A stretch of DNA of 41,755 nucleotides from NCBI GenBank assembly GCA_014380485.1, contig JACMJU010000085.1:1-41755 (forward strand), written 5' to 3'. The translations under genes were made by a program, and so were the position numbers. Under the pieces are notes generated by a model, which saw nothing but the letters and a program-made list of their open reading frames with translations, had not been told where the DNA came from and made no database searches. The stretch is from Methyloceanibacter sp. (GTDB taxonomy: Bacteria > Pseudomonadota > Alphaproteobacteria > Rhizobiales > Methyloligellaceae). Shown here in pieces: positions 20,375-29,904 of this stretch. Numbering within the stretch: position 1 is the first letter of the stretch; every line of letters begins with the position of its first letter.

Positions 20375-21181
20375 ATGGCCAACATCCATGCGACCGCTGT
20401 GGTCGATCCAAGCGCAAAACTTGGGACGGAAGTGGAGATCGGTCCCTTTTGCGTGATTGGACCCGATGTGGAACTCGGTGACGGCACCATGGTGCATTCC
20501 CACGCCGTGATCACCGGCCGCACGACGCTCGGGGAACGCTGTCAGGTGTACCCCTTCGCTTCCGTCGGTCAGAGGCCCCAGGACGTGAAGTATCACGGCG
20601 AGCCGAGCACACTCACCATCGGTCCGAAGACGACGATCCGCGAGCATGTCACCATCAACCCCGGCACCGAGGGCGGGCATATGGCGACCAAGGTCGGCGC
20701 CAATTGCCTTCTGATGATCGGCGCTCATGTCGCCCATGACTGCGAACTCGGCGACAATGTCACGCTGGTGAACGGCGCGACCCTGGGCGGCCACGTTTCC
20801 ATCGGCGAGGGCGCCATTATCGGCGGCTTATCCGCCGTGCACCAATTCGTTCGCATTGGCGCCTATGCCTTTATCGGCGGTATGTCCGGCATCACCGCCG
20901 ACGTCATTCCGTTCGGCATGGCCATCGGCAATCGCGCCAATCTTTGCGGCCTCAACGTTGTCGGGTTGAGACGCAAGGGCTTTCCGCGCGAGCAGATTCA
21001 CGAACTCCGCCAAGCCTATCGCATGCTGTTTTCAAGCGAGGGTACGCTGAAGGAACGGCTTGAGGATGTCGAGACCATGTTCGCGGCGAATCCGCTTGCC
21101 AAACAGATCATCGACTTCATCAAAACCGAATCCGGTCGCTCTTTCTGCGTGCCGAGCAATGCCGCAACGCCGGTTTCCTGA
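20375..21181 (+). CDS. lpxA: UDP-N-acetylglucosamine O-acyltransferase
   Basis: The first enzyme of lipid A synthesis, moving a 3-hydroxyacyl chain from ACP to UDP-GlcNAc; 268 residues, normal length. The body is a hexapeptide left-handed beta-helix, with INPGTEGG near 94-101 and the catalytic His121 in MIGAHVAHDCELG. The C-terminal helical part includes GLRRKGFPREQIHELRQAYRML. It follows fabZ by 11 bases and precedes lpxI by 15. The acyl-chain ruler residue cannot be assigned reliably by eye, so the chain length added is not predicted. Confidence 0.97.
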   Translation: MANIHATAVVDPSAKLGTEVEIGPFCVIGPDVELGDGTMVHSHAVITGRTTLGERCQVYPFASVGQRPQDVKYHGEPSTLTIGPKTTIREHVTINPGTEGGHMATKVGANCLLMIGAHVAHDCELGDNVTLVNGATLGGHVSIGEGAIIGGLSAVHQFVRIGAYAFIGGMSGITADVIPFGMAIGNRANLCGLNVVGLRRKGFPREQIHELRQAYRMLFSSEGTLKERLEDVETMFAANPLAKQIIDFIKTESGRSFCVPSNAATPVS

Positions 21182-21196
21182 CAGAAGCGCCGCACC

Positions 21197-22066
21197 GTGC
21201 CCGATTCTGTCACAATAGAAGGCCCGCTCGGAATCATTGCCGGGCGAGGTCTGTTACCTTGCGTGCTCGCCGAAGCGGCGTCGGCGCGGGGCCTTACCCT
21301 CCATATTGTCGGCATTCGCGGCGAGGCGCGGGACGAGATCGAACGGTTTCCGCATACTTGGGTCAAGTGGGGAGAGATCGGCAAGATGTTCCGCGCCCTC
21401 GACGAGAACGGGTGCGGGGATATCGTGATCATCGGCGGGGTCGATCGTCCGGATTTCTCCAATGTCCAGCTCGACCTCGGCGCCATCAACACCTTGCCCT
21501 TCATCCTCAGTCTCGGCAAAGGCGGCGACGATCATGTGCTGTCGCGGGTCGTGCGCTTTTTCGAGCAAAAGGGATATCGCGTACACGGCGCCGGCGACGT
21601 GGCGCCCGAGCTCTTGGCGGGCGAGGGCGTTCTCGGCGGCAGGACCCCATCGGCTGAGGATAAAGCCGATATCGCGTTGGCCCTGCGCGTGGTCGGCGCG
21701 CTCGGGCGCCTCGATATCGGTCAAGCCGCCGTCGTGGTCAAAGGCCATGTGCTGGCGGTCGAGGCTGCCGAGGGGACCGACGCAATGCTGACCCGCTGTG
21801 CCGAGCTGCGCGCGACGGGACGGACCGGCCGGCGGAGCCGGGGCGGCGTTCTCGTCAAGGCCCCGAAGCCCGGGCAGGAAGAGCGTGTCGACCTTCCCAC
21901 CATCGGCCCGGACACGGTGACGAAGGCGGCAGAAGCCGGACTTTCCGGCATTGCCGTGGCGGCGGGAGGGGTGCTGATGGCCGAGCGCGGCGCCACGATC
22001 GGGGCCGCCGACCAGCACGGGCTCTTTCTCGTAGGCGTTACTCTCGCGGAACGGAATGGCGCCTAG
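21197..22066 (+). CDS. lpxI: UDP-2,3-diacylglucosamine pyrophosphatase LpxI
   Basis: A 289-residue protein of the LpxI (DUF1009) family, which hydrolyses UDP-2,3-diacylglucosamine to lipid X and UMP and replaces LpxH in Alphaproteobacteria. The N-terminal domain starts [18 protein letters not shown]. The C-terminal domain has [20 protein letters not shown] and [23 protein letters not shown], both typical. The start is GTG at 21197, 15 bases after lpxA. Its TAG stop lies in a CTAG palindrome that also supplies the stop of the convergent gltA. The gene that usually follows, lpxB, is absent from this place. Confidence 0.94.
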   Translation: MPDSVTIEGPLGIIAGRGLLPCVLAEAASARGLTLHIVGIRGEARDEIERFPHTWVKWGEIGKMFRALDENGCGDIVIIGGVDRPDFSNVQLDLGAINTLPFILSLGKGGDDHVLSRVVRFFEQKGYRVHGAGDVAPELLAGEGVLGGRTPSAEDKADIALALRVVGALGRLDIGQAAVVVKGHVLAVEAAEGTDAMLTRCAELRATGRTGRRSRGGVLVKAPKPGQEERVDLPTIGPDTVTKAAEAGLSGIAVAAGGVLMAERGATIGAADQHGLFLVGVTLAERNGA

Positions 22067-23379
22067 CGCGCATCCATCGGGACGTAAGCGCGCTCGGTCG
22101 CTCCGGTATAGAACTGGCGCGGCCTGCCGATGCGCTGCATTGGATCCGCCAGCATCTCTTTCCACTGGGCGATCCAGCCCACAGTGCGAGCGATGGCGAA
22201 CAGCACGGTAAACATGTCGGTCGGGAAGCCCAGCGCCTTGAGCGTGATCCCGGAATAAAAATCGATATTGGGATAGAGCTTCTTCTGAACGAAATAGTCG
22301 TCGGAAAGCGCAATACGCTCGAGTTCGAGCGCAACCTTCAGGATCGGATCGCTGCGATGGCCGACGGCCTCGAGCACCTCGTGGGCCGTCTTCTGCATGA
22401 TCTTCGCCCTGGGATCGTAGTTCTTATAGACCCGGTGGCCGAAACCCATGAGGCGGAACGGATCGTTCTTGTCCTTGGCGCGCTTGATGAACTCGGGGAT
22501 GCGATCGACCGAGCCGATCTCCTGGAGCATGGTCAGCGCGGCCTCGTTGGCGCCCCCATGGGCGGGACCCCACAAGCAGGCGATGCCCGCCGAAATGCAG
22601 GCGAACGGGTTGGCGCCCGATGAGCCGGCGAGCCGCACCGTGGAGGTCGAGGCGTTCTGCTCGTGGTCGGCATGCAAGATGAAGATGCGCCGCATGGCGC
22701 GCGCGAGTACGGGCTCGACCTTGTACTCTTCGCACGGCACCGCGAAACACATATGCAAGAAGTTGGCCGAGTATTCGAGCTCGTTCTTGGGATAGATGAA
22801 GGGCTGACCAATTGAATATTTGTAGGCCATCGCGGCAATGGTCGGCATTTTGGCAATCATGCGGATGCTCGCCATTTCCCGCTGCATCGGATCGCTGATG
22901 TCGATGGAGTCGTGATAAAAGGCCGAGAGCGCGCCGACCACGCCCACCATAACCGCCATCGGATGGGCGTCACGCCGGAAGCCGGTATAGAACCGCGTCA
23001 TCTGCTCATGCACCATCGTGTGCCTGGTGATGCGCTCCTTAAAATCCTTGAACTGCTCGGCTGTTGGGAGCTCACCATAGAGCAGGAGGTAAGCCGTCTC
23101 GAGAAAGGTACCCTGCTCGGCGAGCTGATCGATCGGATAGCCGCGATAGAGCAGGATGCCCTTGTCGCCGTCGATGAAGGTGATCTTCGACTCGCAGCTC
23201 GCCGTCGAGGTGTAGCCCGGGTCGTAGGTGAAGCAGCCGGTATCCTGGTAGAATGAATTGATGTCGATGACATCGGGACCCAGCGTGCCCTTGCGGATTG
23301 GCAAGTCGTATCGCGCGCCGTCGATCAAGACAGTCGCCTCGCTAGCGCCCGACGCGCGGAGGTTCTCTGCGACGCTCAT
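22063..23379 (-). CDS. gltA: Citrate synthase, type II
   Basis: A 438-residue enzyme that condenses oxaloacetate and acetyl-CoA at the entry of the TCA cycle; the length fits the hexameric, NADH-sensitive Gram-negative type. The catalytic triad motifs are [25 protein letters not shown] and NIDFYSG. The N-terminal small domain includes [16 protein letters not shown] and [20 protein letters not shown] is preceded by AAAGGAG at good spacing. It ends on the CTAG shared with lpxI and has no visible intrinsic terminator. Its upstream region carries a 9-bp inverted repeat around a likely promoter. Confidence 0.97.
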   Translation of the reverse strand: MSVAENLRASGASEATVLIDGARYDLPIRKGTLGPDVIDINSFYQDTGCFTYDPGYTSTASCESKITFIDGDKGILLYRGYPIDQLAEQGTFLETAYLLLYGELPTAEQFKDFKERITRHTMVHEQMTRFYTGFRRDAHPMAVMVGVVGALSAFYHDSIDISDPMQREMASIRMIAKMPTIAAMAYKYSIGQPFIYPKNELEYSANFLHMCFAVPCEEYKVEPVLARAMRRIFILHADHEQNASTSTVRLAGSSGANPFACISAGIACLWGPAHGGANEAALTMLQEIGSVDRIPEFIKRAKDKNDPFRLMGFGHRVYKNYDPRAKIMQKTAHEVLEAVGHRSDPILKVALELERIALSDDYFVQKKLYPNIDFYSGITLKALGFPTDMFTVLFAIARTVGWIAQWKEMLADPMQRIGRPRQFYTGATERAYVPMDAR

Positions 23380-23443
23380 CTAAAGGCTCCTTTGATCATC
23401 GTGACCTCGCCGGTCGATTGCGGACGCCGGCTGGAGGTATTTT

Positions 23444-23484
23444 TTGCACTGCCACATAATCGCGCCGATTGTCCCGCAGTGCAA
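23444..23484 (-). promoter_or_regulatory. Inverted repeat flanking the putative gltA promoter
   Basis: TTGCACTGC (23444-23452) and GCAGTGCAA (23476-23484) form a 9-bp inverted repeat with 23 bases between. On the minus strand the upstream half-site contains TTGCAC, usable as a -35, and about 17 bases on comes GATTAT, a fair -10. The operator-like half-sites thus bracket a promoter about 60-105 bases upstream of gltA. The regulator is unknown. Confidence 0.45.
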
Positions 23485-23504
23485 CAACCGGGCTTGCCCA
23501 AATG

Positions 23505-24941
23505 TTAAGCAGGCTTGCTTGCATGCACTTGATCCCGAAGCCGGGCAAGCGATTCCTCGCGCCCAAGGATCTCGAGCACATCGAAAATACCCGGAGAAGT
23601 TGGCCGTCCGGTTAAGGCCGCCCGCAAGGGCTGGGCCGCTTTTCCGAGCTTAAGGCCCGCCTCGTCGGCAAAGGCCCGAATCGCTGTTTCGAGACCCGCT
23701 TGCGTCCAGGGCTCGACCACTTCGAGCCGCGGCAGGAGGGTGGCGAGCGTATCGCGCCCCGAACCATCGAGGAGCTTGCGCGCTTGTTCATCGAGCGCAA
23801 GCGGCCTTGTCGCGAAGAGAAAGGAAGCGTTGTCAAGAAGCTCGACCAGCGTCTTGGCCCGCTCCTTCAGTCCCGGCATGGCGCGCTCCAATTTACGCCA
23901 GCCTTCTTTGCCGATTCGCTTGGCGAGCGCCGCCCCATCGGGGAGCTCGGGGAGGAGCGCCTCCAGCCGTTTGACGATCTCGGCATCGGGCATGGCGCGC
24001 AGATAATGTCCATTCAGATTCTCGAGCTTGACGAAATCGAACCGCGCGGCGGAGCGGCCGATCGCATCGAGATCGAACCACCGGATCATCTCTTCCGTCG
24101 ACATGATCTCGGCATCCCCATGGCTCCAACCGAGCCTGACGAGATAATTGCGGAGCGCCGCCGGCAGATAGCCCATGGCCCGATAGGCCTCGACGCCGAG
24201 CGCGCCATGCCGCTTCGACAATTTGGCGCCATCGGGACCGTGGATCAGCGGCAAATGGGCGTAGATCGGCGTGTCCCACCCCAGGGCCTTGAAGATTTGC
24301 GTTTGCCGGGCCGCATTGGTGAGATGATCGTCTCCGCGAATGACATGGGTGATGCCCATGTCGTGATCGTCGACCACCACTGAGAGATTGTAGGTGGGCG
24401 TTCCGTCGCTGCGCAGGATCACGAGATCGTCGAGGTCCTTGTTGGCGAAGACGACCCGGCCCTGGACGCGATCCTCGATCACGGTTTCGCCTTCGCGCGG
24501 GGCCTTGAAGCGGATCGCCGGCTCTACCCCCGTAGGCGCCTCTGACGGATCGCGATGGCGCCAAGTGCCGTCATAGCCGGGCGCCCGGCCCTCGGCGCGG
24601 GCGCGCTCGCGCATGGCTTGAAGCTCCTCTGGGCTCGCATAGCAGCAATAGGCTTTGCCCTCGGCGAGCAGCTGCTCGGCCATTTCGCGATGGCGCTCCG
24701 CCCGCGTGAGTTGGTAGACCGGCTCCCCGTCCCAATCGAGCCCGAGCCAGCGCAGGCCGTCGAGGATGGCCAGGATCGCACCCTCGGTGGAGCGCGCCTG
24801 GTCGGTATCCTCGATGCGAAGCAGCAACTGGCCGCCCTTGGCCCGCGCATAGAGCCAATTGAACAGTGCCGTGCGCGCGCCGCCGATATGGAGATAACCT
24901 GTCGGCGACGGCGCAAATCGCGTGACGACTTTTTCGCTCAT
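23505..24941 (-). CDS. gltX: Glutamyl-tRNA synthetase
   Basis: A class I aminoacyl-tRNA synthetase of 478 residues that charges tRNA-Glu (in many Alphaproteobacteria also tRNA-Gln, later amidated). It starts with [15 protein letters not shown] (the HIGH-type motif at about 18-21) and carries the KMSKS-type motif KLSKRHGA. A helical anticodon-binding domain forms the C-terminal third. An in-frame ATG at 24965 would add eight residues (MRTAPRAP); ATG 24941 gives the normal MSEKVV start. It stands upstream of gltA with 125 bases between and is divergent from comEC. No tRNA-Glu gene is nearby. Confidence 0.95.
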   Translation of the reverse strand: MSEKVVTRFAPSPTGYLHIGGARTALFNWLYARAKGGQLLLRIEDTDQARSTEGAILAILDGLRWLGLDWDGEPVYQLTRAERHREMAEQLLAEGKAYCCYASPEELQAMRERARAEGRAPGYDGTWRHRDPSEAPTGVEPAIRFKAPREGETVIEDRVQGRVVFANKDLDDLVILRSDGTPTYNLSVVVDDHDMGITHVIRGDDHLTNAARQTQIFKALGWDTPIYAHLPLIHGPDGAKLSKRHGALGVEAYRAMGYLPAALRNYLVRLGWSHGDAEIMSTEEMIRWFDLDAIGRSAARFDFVKLENLNGHYLRAMPDAEIVKRLEALLPELPDGAALAKRIGKEGWRKLERAMPGLKERAKTLVELLDNASFLFATRPLALDEQARKLLDGSGRDTLATLLPRLEVVEPWTQAGLETAIRAFADEAGLKLGKAAQPLRAALTGRPTSPGIFDVLEILGREESLARLRDQVHASKPA

Positions 24942-25061
24942 GGGCGCTCTGGGGGCCGTTCTCATGCAGGTCTAGGGGCTGACGCGGGCGTGATGTAGCA
25001 TAGGGGTGGATGTTGGGTAAGGGCAGGGCAGAGGCGGCTCTGCCGGTTCTGAGCATCGACC

Positions 25062-27326
25062 ATGCCGGATCGGGGCGAACGGGAGCGGGACGCCAACGAA
25101 GGCGTCCACGCAGAACGACGGGAAGGGTTGTTGTCGGCGTCGGTCGCGGCCGCTGCCCGCGCTCTCGAAGCCGAGTATGAGCGCTGGATACTCTGGCTCC
25201 CGGTGCTCTTTGCCGCCGGTATCCTTTTCTATTTCGCTCTTGCCGACGAACCGGGGACGCGACTGGCGATCGCGCTGTTGCTCGGCGCCCTCGGATTGAG
25301 CCTTGCGGCGAGACATGCGCGGCTCGGATTGTGTATCGGCGGGGCGGCACTTGCCTTTGCCTCGGGCTTCGCCGTCGCCAAGCTCCGCACCGAGACGGTG
25401 CGCGCGCCGGTGCTCGCTCATGAGCTCCGCTATGCGCGCGTGGCGGGCTTCGTCGAGACCCATGAGCTGCGTGACAAGGGAAGGGCGAGGATCACGCTGC
25501 GAACCCTCGCCCTCGACGACCTGAAGCCCGACGAAACCCCCTACCGCATCCGCGTCAGCATGCCGGCGAGGGATGCCGCCGGCGTGAGGATCGGCGAAGC
25601 CGTCACGCTTCATGCGACGCTTCAGCCGCCGCCCGAGCCGATCGAGCCGGGCGGCTTCGATTTCGCGCGCCAAGCCTGGTTCTCCCGGCTTGGCGCAACC
25701 GGCTACGCGACGAGCAAGATAGCCTCGCTCGACGGGGCGCCTGCGCCGCCGTGGGACCTGGCCGCCTGGGCGCGTGTCGATGCCTTGAGAGAAGCGGTGA
25801 ATGTCCGCGTCAGGGCGGCGTTGCCGGGCGAGACCGCCGAGATCGCGGCCGCTCTCATCACCGGTGAACGCGGCGGGATCTCAAAGGACGTGACCGAGGC
25901 CATGCGCGATTCCGGCCTTGCCCACATCCTCTCGATCTCCGGCCTGCACATGGCAATCATGGCGGGGACCGTTTTCTGGCTCGTGCGCGCGCTGCTCGCG
26001 CTCGTGCCGAGACTTGCGCTCCGCTATCCCATCAAGAAATGGGCTGCCGCCTTGGCGCTTGCCTCCGCCTCATTCTATCTTGCCCTCTCCGGCGCCGCCG
26101 TGCCCGCCGTTCGCTCGTGGATCATGATGAGCATCGTGCTGATCGCGGTCATGCTCGACCGGCCGGCGCTCACTATGCGCAACGTTGCGCTCGCGGCGAT
26201 TGCAATCCTCATTGTCGCCCCTGAATCGCTGTTCGACCCAAGCTTTGAGATGTCGTTTGCGGCAGTGATCGGGCTCGTCGCCCTTTATGAGTGGCTGTCC
26301 GAGCGAAGCCGCGAGGCGCTTCGCGACGCCAGTCCGGTATGGGGAAGCCTTCGCCGGGGCGCGATCCTCGTCGCCGGCGCAGCCGCCACCTCGCTGGTCG
26401 CGGGGACTGCAATCGCGCCCTTCGCGCTCTATCACTTCCATCGCATGACCCATTACGGGCTCATTGCCAATCTGGTGGCAGCGCCTCTCGTCAGCGTCTT
26501 GATCATGCCGATGGCGGTGTTGAGCCTGGCCGCCATGCCTTTCGGTCTCGAGTTCTGGCCGCTTCAAGTGATGGGCACCGGCATCGAGCTGATGGTCGCG
26601 ACGGGGAAATGGATGGCCTCGTGGCCCGGCGCCGTCTCGGTCTTGCCGCAAATCTCCGGCTTGGCGCTCGTCCTCATCGTGCTCGGGGGCTTATGGCTCT
26701 GTCTGTGGCGGACCCATGCCCGGACGATCGGTCTGGTGATTGCCGCCGTCGGCTTGGCGCTAGCGCCTCAAGGAAAGCGGCCCGACGTGCTCATCGAGCG
26801 GAACGGCGACATTGCGGCGCTGAGATCCGCCACCGGCAGTCTCGTGTTCCCGCCCGCGACGGCCGGCGACTACAGTGCCGATAACTGGCTCCTTGCCGAC
26901 GGCGACGAACGCGACGCCGCGACCGCGCAGGATGAAGCCGTCTTTCAATGCGATTCGTTGGGCTGCATCGGCCTCGTGAAGGGGAAGACCGTGGCGCTCA
27001 TTCGTCATCCGGGCGCGCTCGAAGAGGACTGCCGCCTGGCCGACATCGTCATTGCCCCCTTCACCGTCGGCAAGACGTGCCGCGCCGCGCGCGTCATCGT
27101 CGACAGGCGCAGGTTGAAAGCGGAAGGCGCCCACGCGCTTTATATCGAAGGTCTCTCGATCAGGACCGAGACTGTCGCTGCCGCGCGGGGGCGGAGGCCT
27201 TGGGTGCCTGATCGCGCCATCGTCGTCACCCCGGCGCCTCCATCCAACTCAGGCCAAGCTGTCCACGAGGACGATGAAGATGCAGGCAGCGACGCCAAAG
27301 GCGTCGACGGCGACCCTGACGACTAG
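25062..27326 (+). CDS. comEC: ComEC/Rec2 family membrane DNA channel protein
   Basis: A 754-residue polytopic inner-membrane protein of the ComEC/Rec2 family, which passes single-stranded DNA into the cytoplasm during natural uptake. An N-terminal DUF4131-type region (about 40-200) is followed by the competence domain (about 240-530), with ALITGERGGISKDVTEAMRDSG, LAHILSISGLHMAIMAG and SAAVPAVRSWIMM-like segments and many helices. The C-terminal domain lacks the HxHxDH metal motif of the metallo-beta-lactamase part and ends in an acidic tail. The frame shows no break. No other competence gene is in the window. It is divergent from gltX and ends 3 bases from the lexA stop. Confidence 0.9.
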   Translation: MPDRGERERDANEGVHAERREGLLSASVAAAARALEAEYERWILWLPVLFAAGILFYFALADEPGTRLAIALLLGALGLSLAARHARLGLCIGGAALAFASGFAVAKLRTETVRAPVLAHELRYARVAGFVETHELRDKGRARITLRTLALDDLKPDETPYRIRVSMPARDAAGVRIGEAVTLHATLQPPPEPIEPGGFDFARQAWFSRLGATGYATSKIASLDGAPAPPWDLAAWARVDALREAVNVRVRAALPGETAEIAAALITGERGGISKDVTEAMRDSGLAHILSISGLHMAIMAGTVFWLVRALLALVPRLALRYPIKKWAAALALASASFYLALSGAAVPAVRSWIMMSIVLIAVMLDRPALTMRNVALAAIAILIVAPESLFDPSFEMSFAAVIGLVALYEWLSERSREALRDASPVWGSLRRGAILVAGAAATSLVAGTAIAPFALYHFHRMTHYGLIANLVAAPLVSVLIMPMAVLSLAAMPFGLEFWPLQVMGTGIELMVATGKWMASWPGAVSVLPQISGLALVLIVLGGLWLCLWRTHARTIGLVIAAVGLALAPQGKRPDVLIERNGDIAALRSATGSLVFPPATAGDYSADNWLLADGDERDAATAQDEAVFQCDSLGCIGLVKGKTVALIRHPGALEEDCRLADIVIAPFTVGKTCRAARVIVDRRRLKAEGAHALYIEGLSIRTETVAAARGRRPWVPDRAIVVTPAPPSNSGQAVHEDDEDAGSDAKGVDGDPDD

Positions 27327-27329
27327 GTC

Positions 27330-28031
27330 TCAGTAGCGGCGGATCAGGCCGACCAGGCGTCCCTGCACGCGCACGCGGTCGGGGCCGAAGATGCGCGTCT
27401 CGTAGGAAGGATTGGCGGCTTCGAGCGCAATCGAGTCGCCGCGGCGCCGCAAGCGCTTGAGCGTCGCTTCCTCTTCGTCGACGAGCGCCACGACGATATC
27501 GCCGTTGCTGGCATCGTCGCATTTCCTGACGATGATGGTGTCGCCCTCGAGGATGCCGGCCTCGATCATGGAATCGCCTTTGACCTCGAGCGCGAAATGT
27601 TCGCCCTTGGTCAGAAGCTCGGGGGGCACCTCGATCGTGCTGAGCCGCGTCTGGATGGCCTCGACGGGGACGCCGGCGGCGATCCGGCCCATCACCGGCA
27701 CGGAAACGGTCTGGGGCAGGCTCTCACCTTCGGCCACCTGGGGAACACGCCCAAGGCTTCCCTCGATCACGCTCGGCGAGAAGCCTCGGCTCCGCGCCGC
27801 GAGCCCTTGGGGCACCGAATCGGGCAGGCGCACGATCTCCATGGCACGGGCCCGGTGGGGCAGGCGGCGTACGAAGCCTCGCTCCTCGAGCGCCGTGATA
27901 AGCCGGTGGATGCCTGATTTCGACTTGAGGTCGAGCGCCTCCTTCATCTCGTCGAAGGAGGGCGGGACGCCGGTCTCCTTCAACCGCTCATGGATGAACA
28001 TGAGAAGCTCTTTTTGCTTCGTAGTGAGCAT
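27330..28031 (-). CDS. lexA: LexA, SOS response repressor and self-cleaving protease
   Basis: A 233-residue repressor of DNA-damage genes that cleaves itself when RecA filaments form. The N-terminal winged helix-turn-helix spans [17 protein letters not shown] to about residue 70. The cleavage site is Ala119-Gly120 ([11 protein letters not shown]), and the catalytic dyad is Ser154 ([10 protein letters not shown]) and Lys192 ([10 protein letters not shown]). The family's conserved [19 protein letters not shown] end is intact. It has its own promoter with an SOS box, so autoregulation is expected. The comEC gene converges on it with only 3 bases between stops. Confidence 0.97.
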   Translation of the reverse strand: MLTTKQKELLMFIHERLKETGVPPSFDEMKEALDLKSKSGIHRLITALEERGFVRRLPHRARAMEIVRLPDSVPQGLAARSRGFSPSVIEGSLGRVPQVAEGESLPQTVSVPVMGRIAAGVPVEAIQTRLSTIEVPPELLTKGEHFALEVKGDSMIEAGILEGDTIIVRKCDDASNGDIVVALVDEEEATLKRLRRRGDSIALEAANPSYETRIFGPDRVRVQGRLVGLIRRY

Positions 28032-28108
28032 CTGGTCCCCTTCGAGCGGTTAGGATCGGTCCCTGTTCGACGCCCTAGCGATTCGTTTTAGCTGTACAAA
28101 TCATGAAC

Positions 28109-28137
28109 ACTTTATCTGTTCTGTTTGTGTTCCGCAA
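28109..28137 (-). promoter_or_regulatory. lexA promoter with LexA (SOS) box
   Basis: On the minus strand TTGCGG (28137-28132) and TAAAGT (28114-28109) are spaced by 17 bp, and the direct repeat GAACACAAACAGAAC (28132-28118) fits the alphaproteobacterial GAAC-N7-GAAC box exactly at all fixed positions. It lies about 85 bases upstream of the lexA ATG. The arrangement predicts direct competition between LexA and RNA polymerase. Confidence 0.75.
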
Positions 28138-28217
28138 GAGTCTAAGGCCCAACCTACGGGGGCTGGCGCCAGGGGCAGCTAGCAGCAGCACGTCGCGTGA
28201 TTCGGGTTTCGGGCCCC

Positions 28218-29423
28218 TTAACCGCGATCGAGCGGCACGATCCTGACCCGCGCGCCGCGGGGGAGTGCAGGGGCATTCGGCGGACGCACGATCAGGCAAT
28301 CGGCTCGCGCGAGCGCCGCCACCAGGGAAGAGTCTTGCGAGGGTAGGGGGGTTACGACCCGCATCCCATCTTGGCGCCACGCCGAGAGCGCCCGCATGTA
28401 ATGCTCGCGCGGCCCGTTGGCGCCAAGCGCCTCGCCGAGGACGGCCTCGGGCTCCGAATGAAGCTGCTCGGTAAGCCCGAGCAACTTGTCGAGCATGGGG
28501 ATGAGAAACACATGGGCGCAGATGAGCGCCGAGACCGGGTTCCCCGGCACCCCGAGCACCCTCTGGTTCCCCATCCAGCCAAAGAGCAATGGCTTGCCGG
28601 GGCGCATGGCGATCTTCCAGAAATCGAGCGCGAGCCCCTCCGATTTTAGCGCGGCCGCGACCAGATCGTACTCGCCGACCGAGGCTCCGCCGATCGTCAC
28701 GAGAATGTCGGCGGCGCTACCGGCGCGGGCGAGCGTGATGATGCTTTCCGGTTCGTCCTTGGCAATGCCGAGCGCCATCGCCTCTCCGCCATGGCGCGCG
28801 ATCAGCGCCGCAAGTCCGTACGGCACCGAGGAGATGATCTGATCCGCCTCAAGCTCCGAGCCCGGGGGCACGACCTCGTTGCCGGTGGCGAGGATCGCCA
28901 CCTTCGGCTTGCGACGGACGGGGAGGTCAGCCTGGTTCATGGCGGCCGCAAGCATCATTTCGCGCGGCCCAAGCCTGGTGCCGGCGGTCAAGAGGATCTC
29001 GCCCTCGGTGAAATCCTGCCCTCGCAGGCGGATATGAGGCTCCCCTGCGGCCTCCTTGATAGTGACGGACGCCTTCTCGTCTTCGGCATTCTCCTGGATG
29101 ACGATCAGGTCCGCGCCTTCCGGCACCGGCGCGCCGGTAAAGATGCGCACCGCCTCGCCAGGTCCCACTCTGCCGCGGAAGCCGGCCCCTGCCGCGGAAC
29201 GCCCCACCACAAGCAGCGTCACCGGCACGGCCGTCACATCTGCGGCCCGGACCGCATAACCGTCCATCGCCGAGGCATCGAAGGGAGGCTGGGTCAATCG
29301 TGCCGCGACATCCTCAGCGAGCACGCGGCCGTTCGCGCTTTCAAGGGCCACCCGCTCGACCTCGAGCGGCTTGAGCCCCCTGGTCACACGGGCAAGAGCT
29401 TCGGCGACGGAGAGAAGAGCCAT
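28218..29423 (-). CDS. moeA: Molybdopterin molybdenumtransferase MoeA
   Basis: A 401-residue enzyme that inserts molybdate into adenylylated molybdopterin, the last step of molybdenum-cofactor assembly. Signatures are FDASAMDGYAVRAAD, GEAVRIFTGAPVPEGADLIVIQE, VTIGGASVGEYDLV and GVPGNPVSALICAHVF, with the C-terminal MoeA domain IV at the end. It lies 4 bases after moaC, at the distal end of the trp operon. No terminator is obvious between it and lexA, so read-through into the lexA promoter region is possible. Confidence 0.96.
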   Translation of the reverse strand: MALLSVAEALARVTRGLKPLEVERVALESANGRVLAEDVAARLTQPPFDASAMDGYAVRAADVTAVPVTLLVVGRSAAGAGFRGRVGPGEAVRIFTGAPVPEGADLIVIQENAEDEKASVTIKEAAGEPHIRLRGQDFTEGEILLTAGTRLGPREMMLAAAMNQADLPVRRKPKVAILATGNEVVPPGSELEADQIISSVPYGLAALIARHGGEAMALGIAKDEPESIITLARAGSAADILVTIGGASVGEYDLVAAALKSEGLALDFWKIAMRPGKPLLFGWMGNQRVLGVPGNPVSALICAHVFLIPMLDKLLGLTEQLHSEPEAVLGEALGANGPREHYMRALSAWRQDGMRVVTPLPSQDSSLVAALARADCLIVRPPNAPALPRGARVRIVPLDRG

Positions 29424-29427
29424 TCCC

Positions 29428-29904
29428 CTAGCGGCGGAAGGTGCCCGAGCGGCCGCCGGTCTTTTCCACGAGGCGGATACCGTAGAACGACATCGCCCGA
29501 TCGGCCGCCTTGCACATGTCGTAGATGGTGAGACAGGCGATCGACACCGCCACCAGCGCCTCCATTTCGACCCCGGTCTTGGCGTCGACCTTGGCGGTCG
29601 CCGCGACCTTCAGGCCGGGTGGATCGCGCGACGGCTCGAACGCGACCGTCACCTCGGTCACCGGAAGGGAATGGCAGAGCGGGATCAACTCATGCGTCCG
29701 CTTGGCGGCCATGATCCCGGCGATGCGTGCGGCCGCCAGCACGTCCCCCTTGGGCGCCTGTCCCGAGAGGATCAATTCGAGCGTCGCCTGTGCCATGGCG
29801 ACGAAACCCTCGGCGCGGGCGGTGCGGGTCGTGATCTCTTTGCCCGACACATCGACCATGCGGGCCTCGCCCTTGTCGTTGAGGTGACTGAGCCGCGCCG
29901 TCAT
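29428..29904 (-). CDS. moaC: Cyclic pyranopterin monophosphate synthase MoaC
   Basis: A 158-residue enzyme that rearranges the MoaA product into cyclic pyranopterin monophosphate, an early molybdenum-cofactor step. Family motifs are [33 protein letters not shown] (68-81) and [14 protein letters not shown], with Asp129 and Lys132 corresponding to known active-site residues. The length is normal. The ATG overlaps the trpC stop (ATGA), so the two are translationally coupled, a layout common in Alphaproteobacteria. The partner moaA is not in the window. Confidence 0.97.
   Translation of the reverse strand: MTARLSHLNDKGEARMVDVSGKEITTRTARAEGFVAMAQATLELILSGQAPKGDVLAAARIAGIMAAKRTHELIPLCHSLPVTEVTVAFEPSRDPPGLKVAATAKVDAKTGVEMEALVAVSIACLTIYDMCKAADRAMSFYGIRLVEKTGGRSGTFRR

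Noticed and set aside
25027-25044. Hairpin GGCAGAG-GCGG-CTCTGCC before comEC
   Set aside because: A neat stem, but with no U-tract on either strand and no clear regulatory context; a terminator call was not justified.
28163-28172. Palindrome CTGGCGCCAG in the moeA-lexA gap
   Set aside because: It is short, GC-rich and without a U-tract; it is a common kind of chance palindrome in this base composition.
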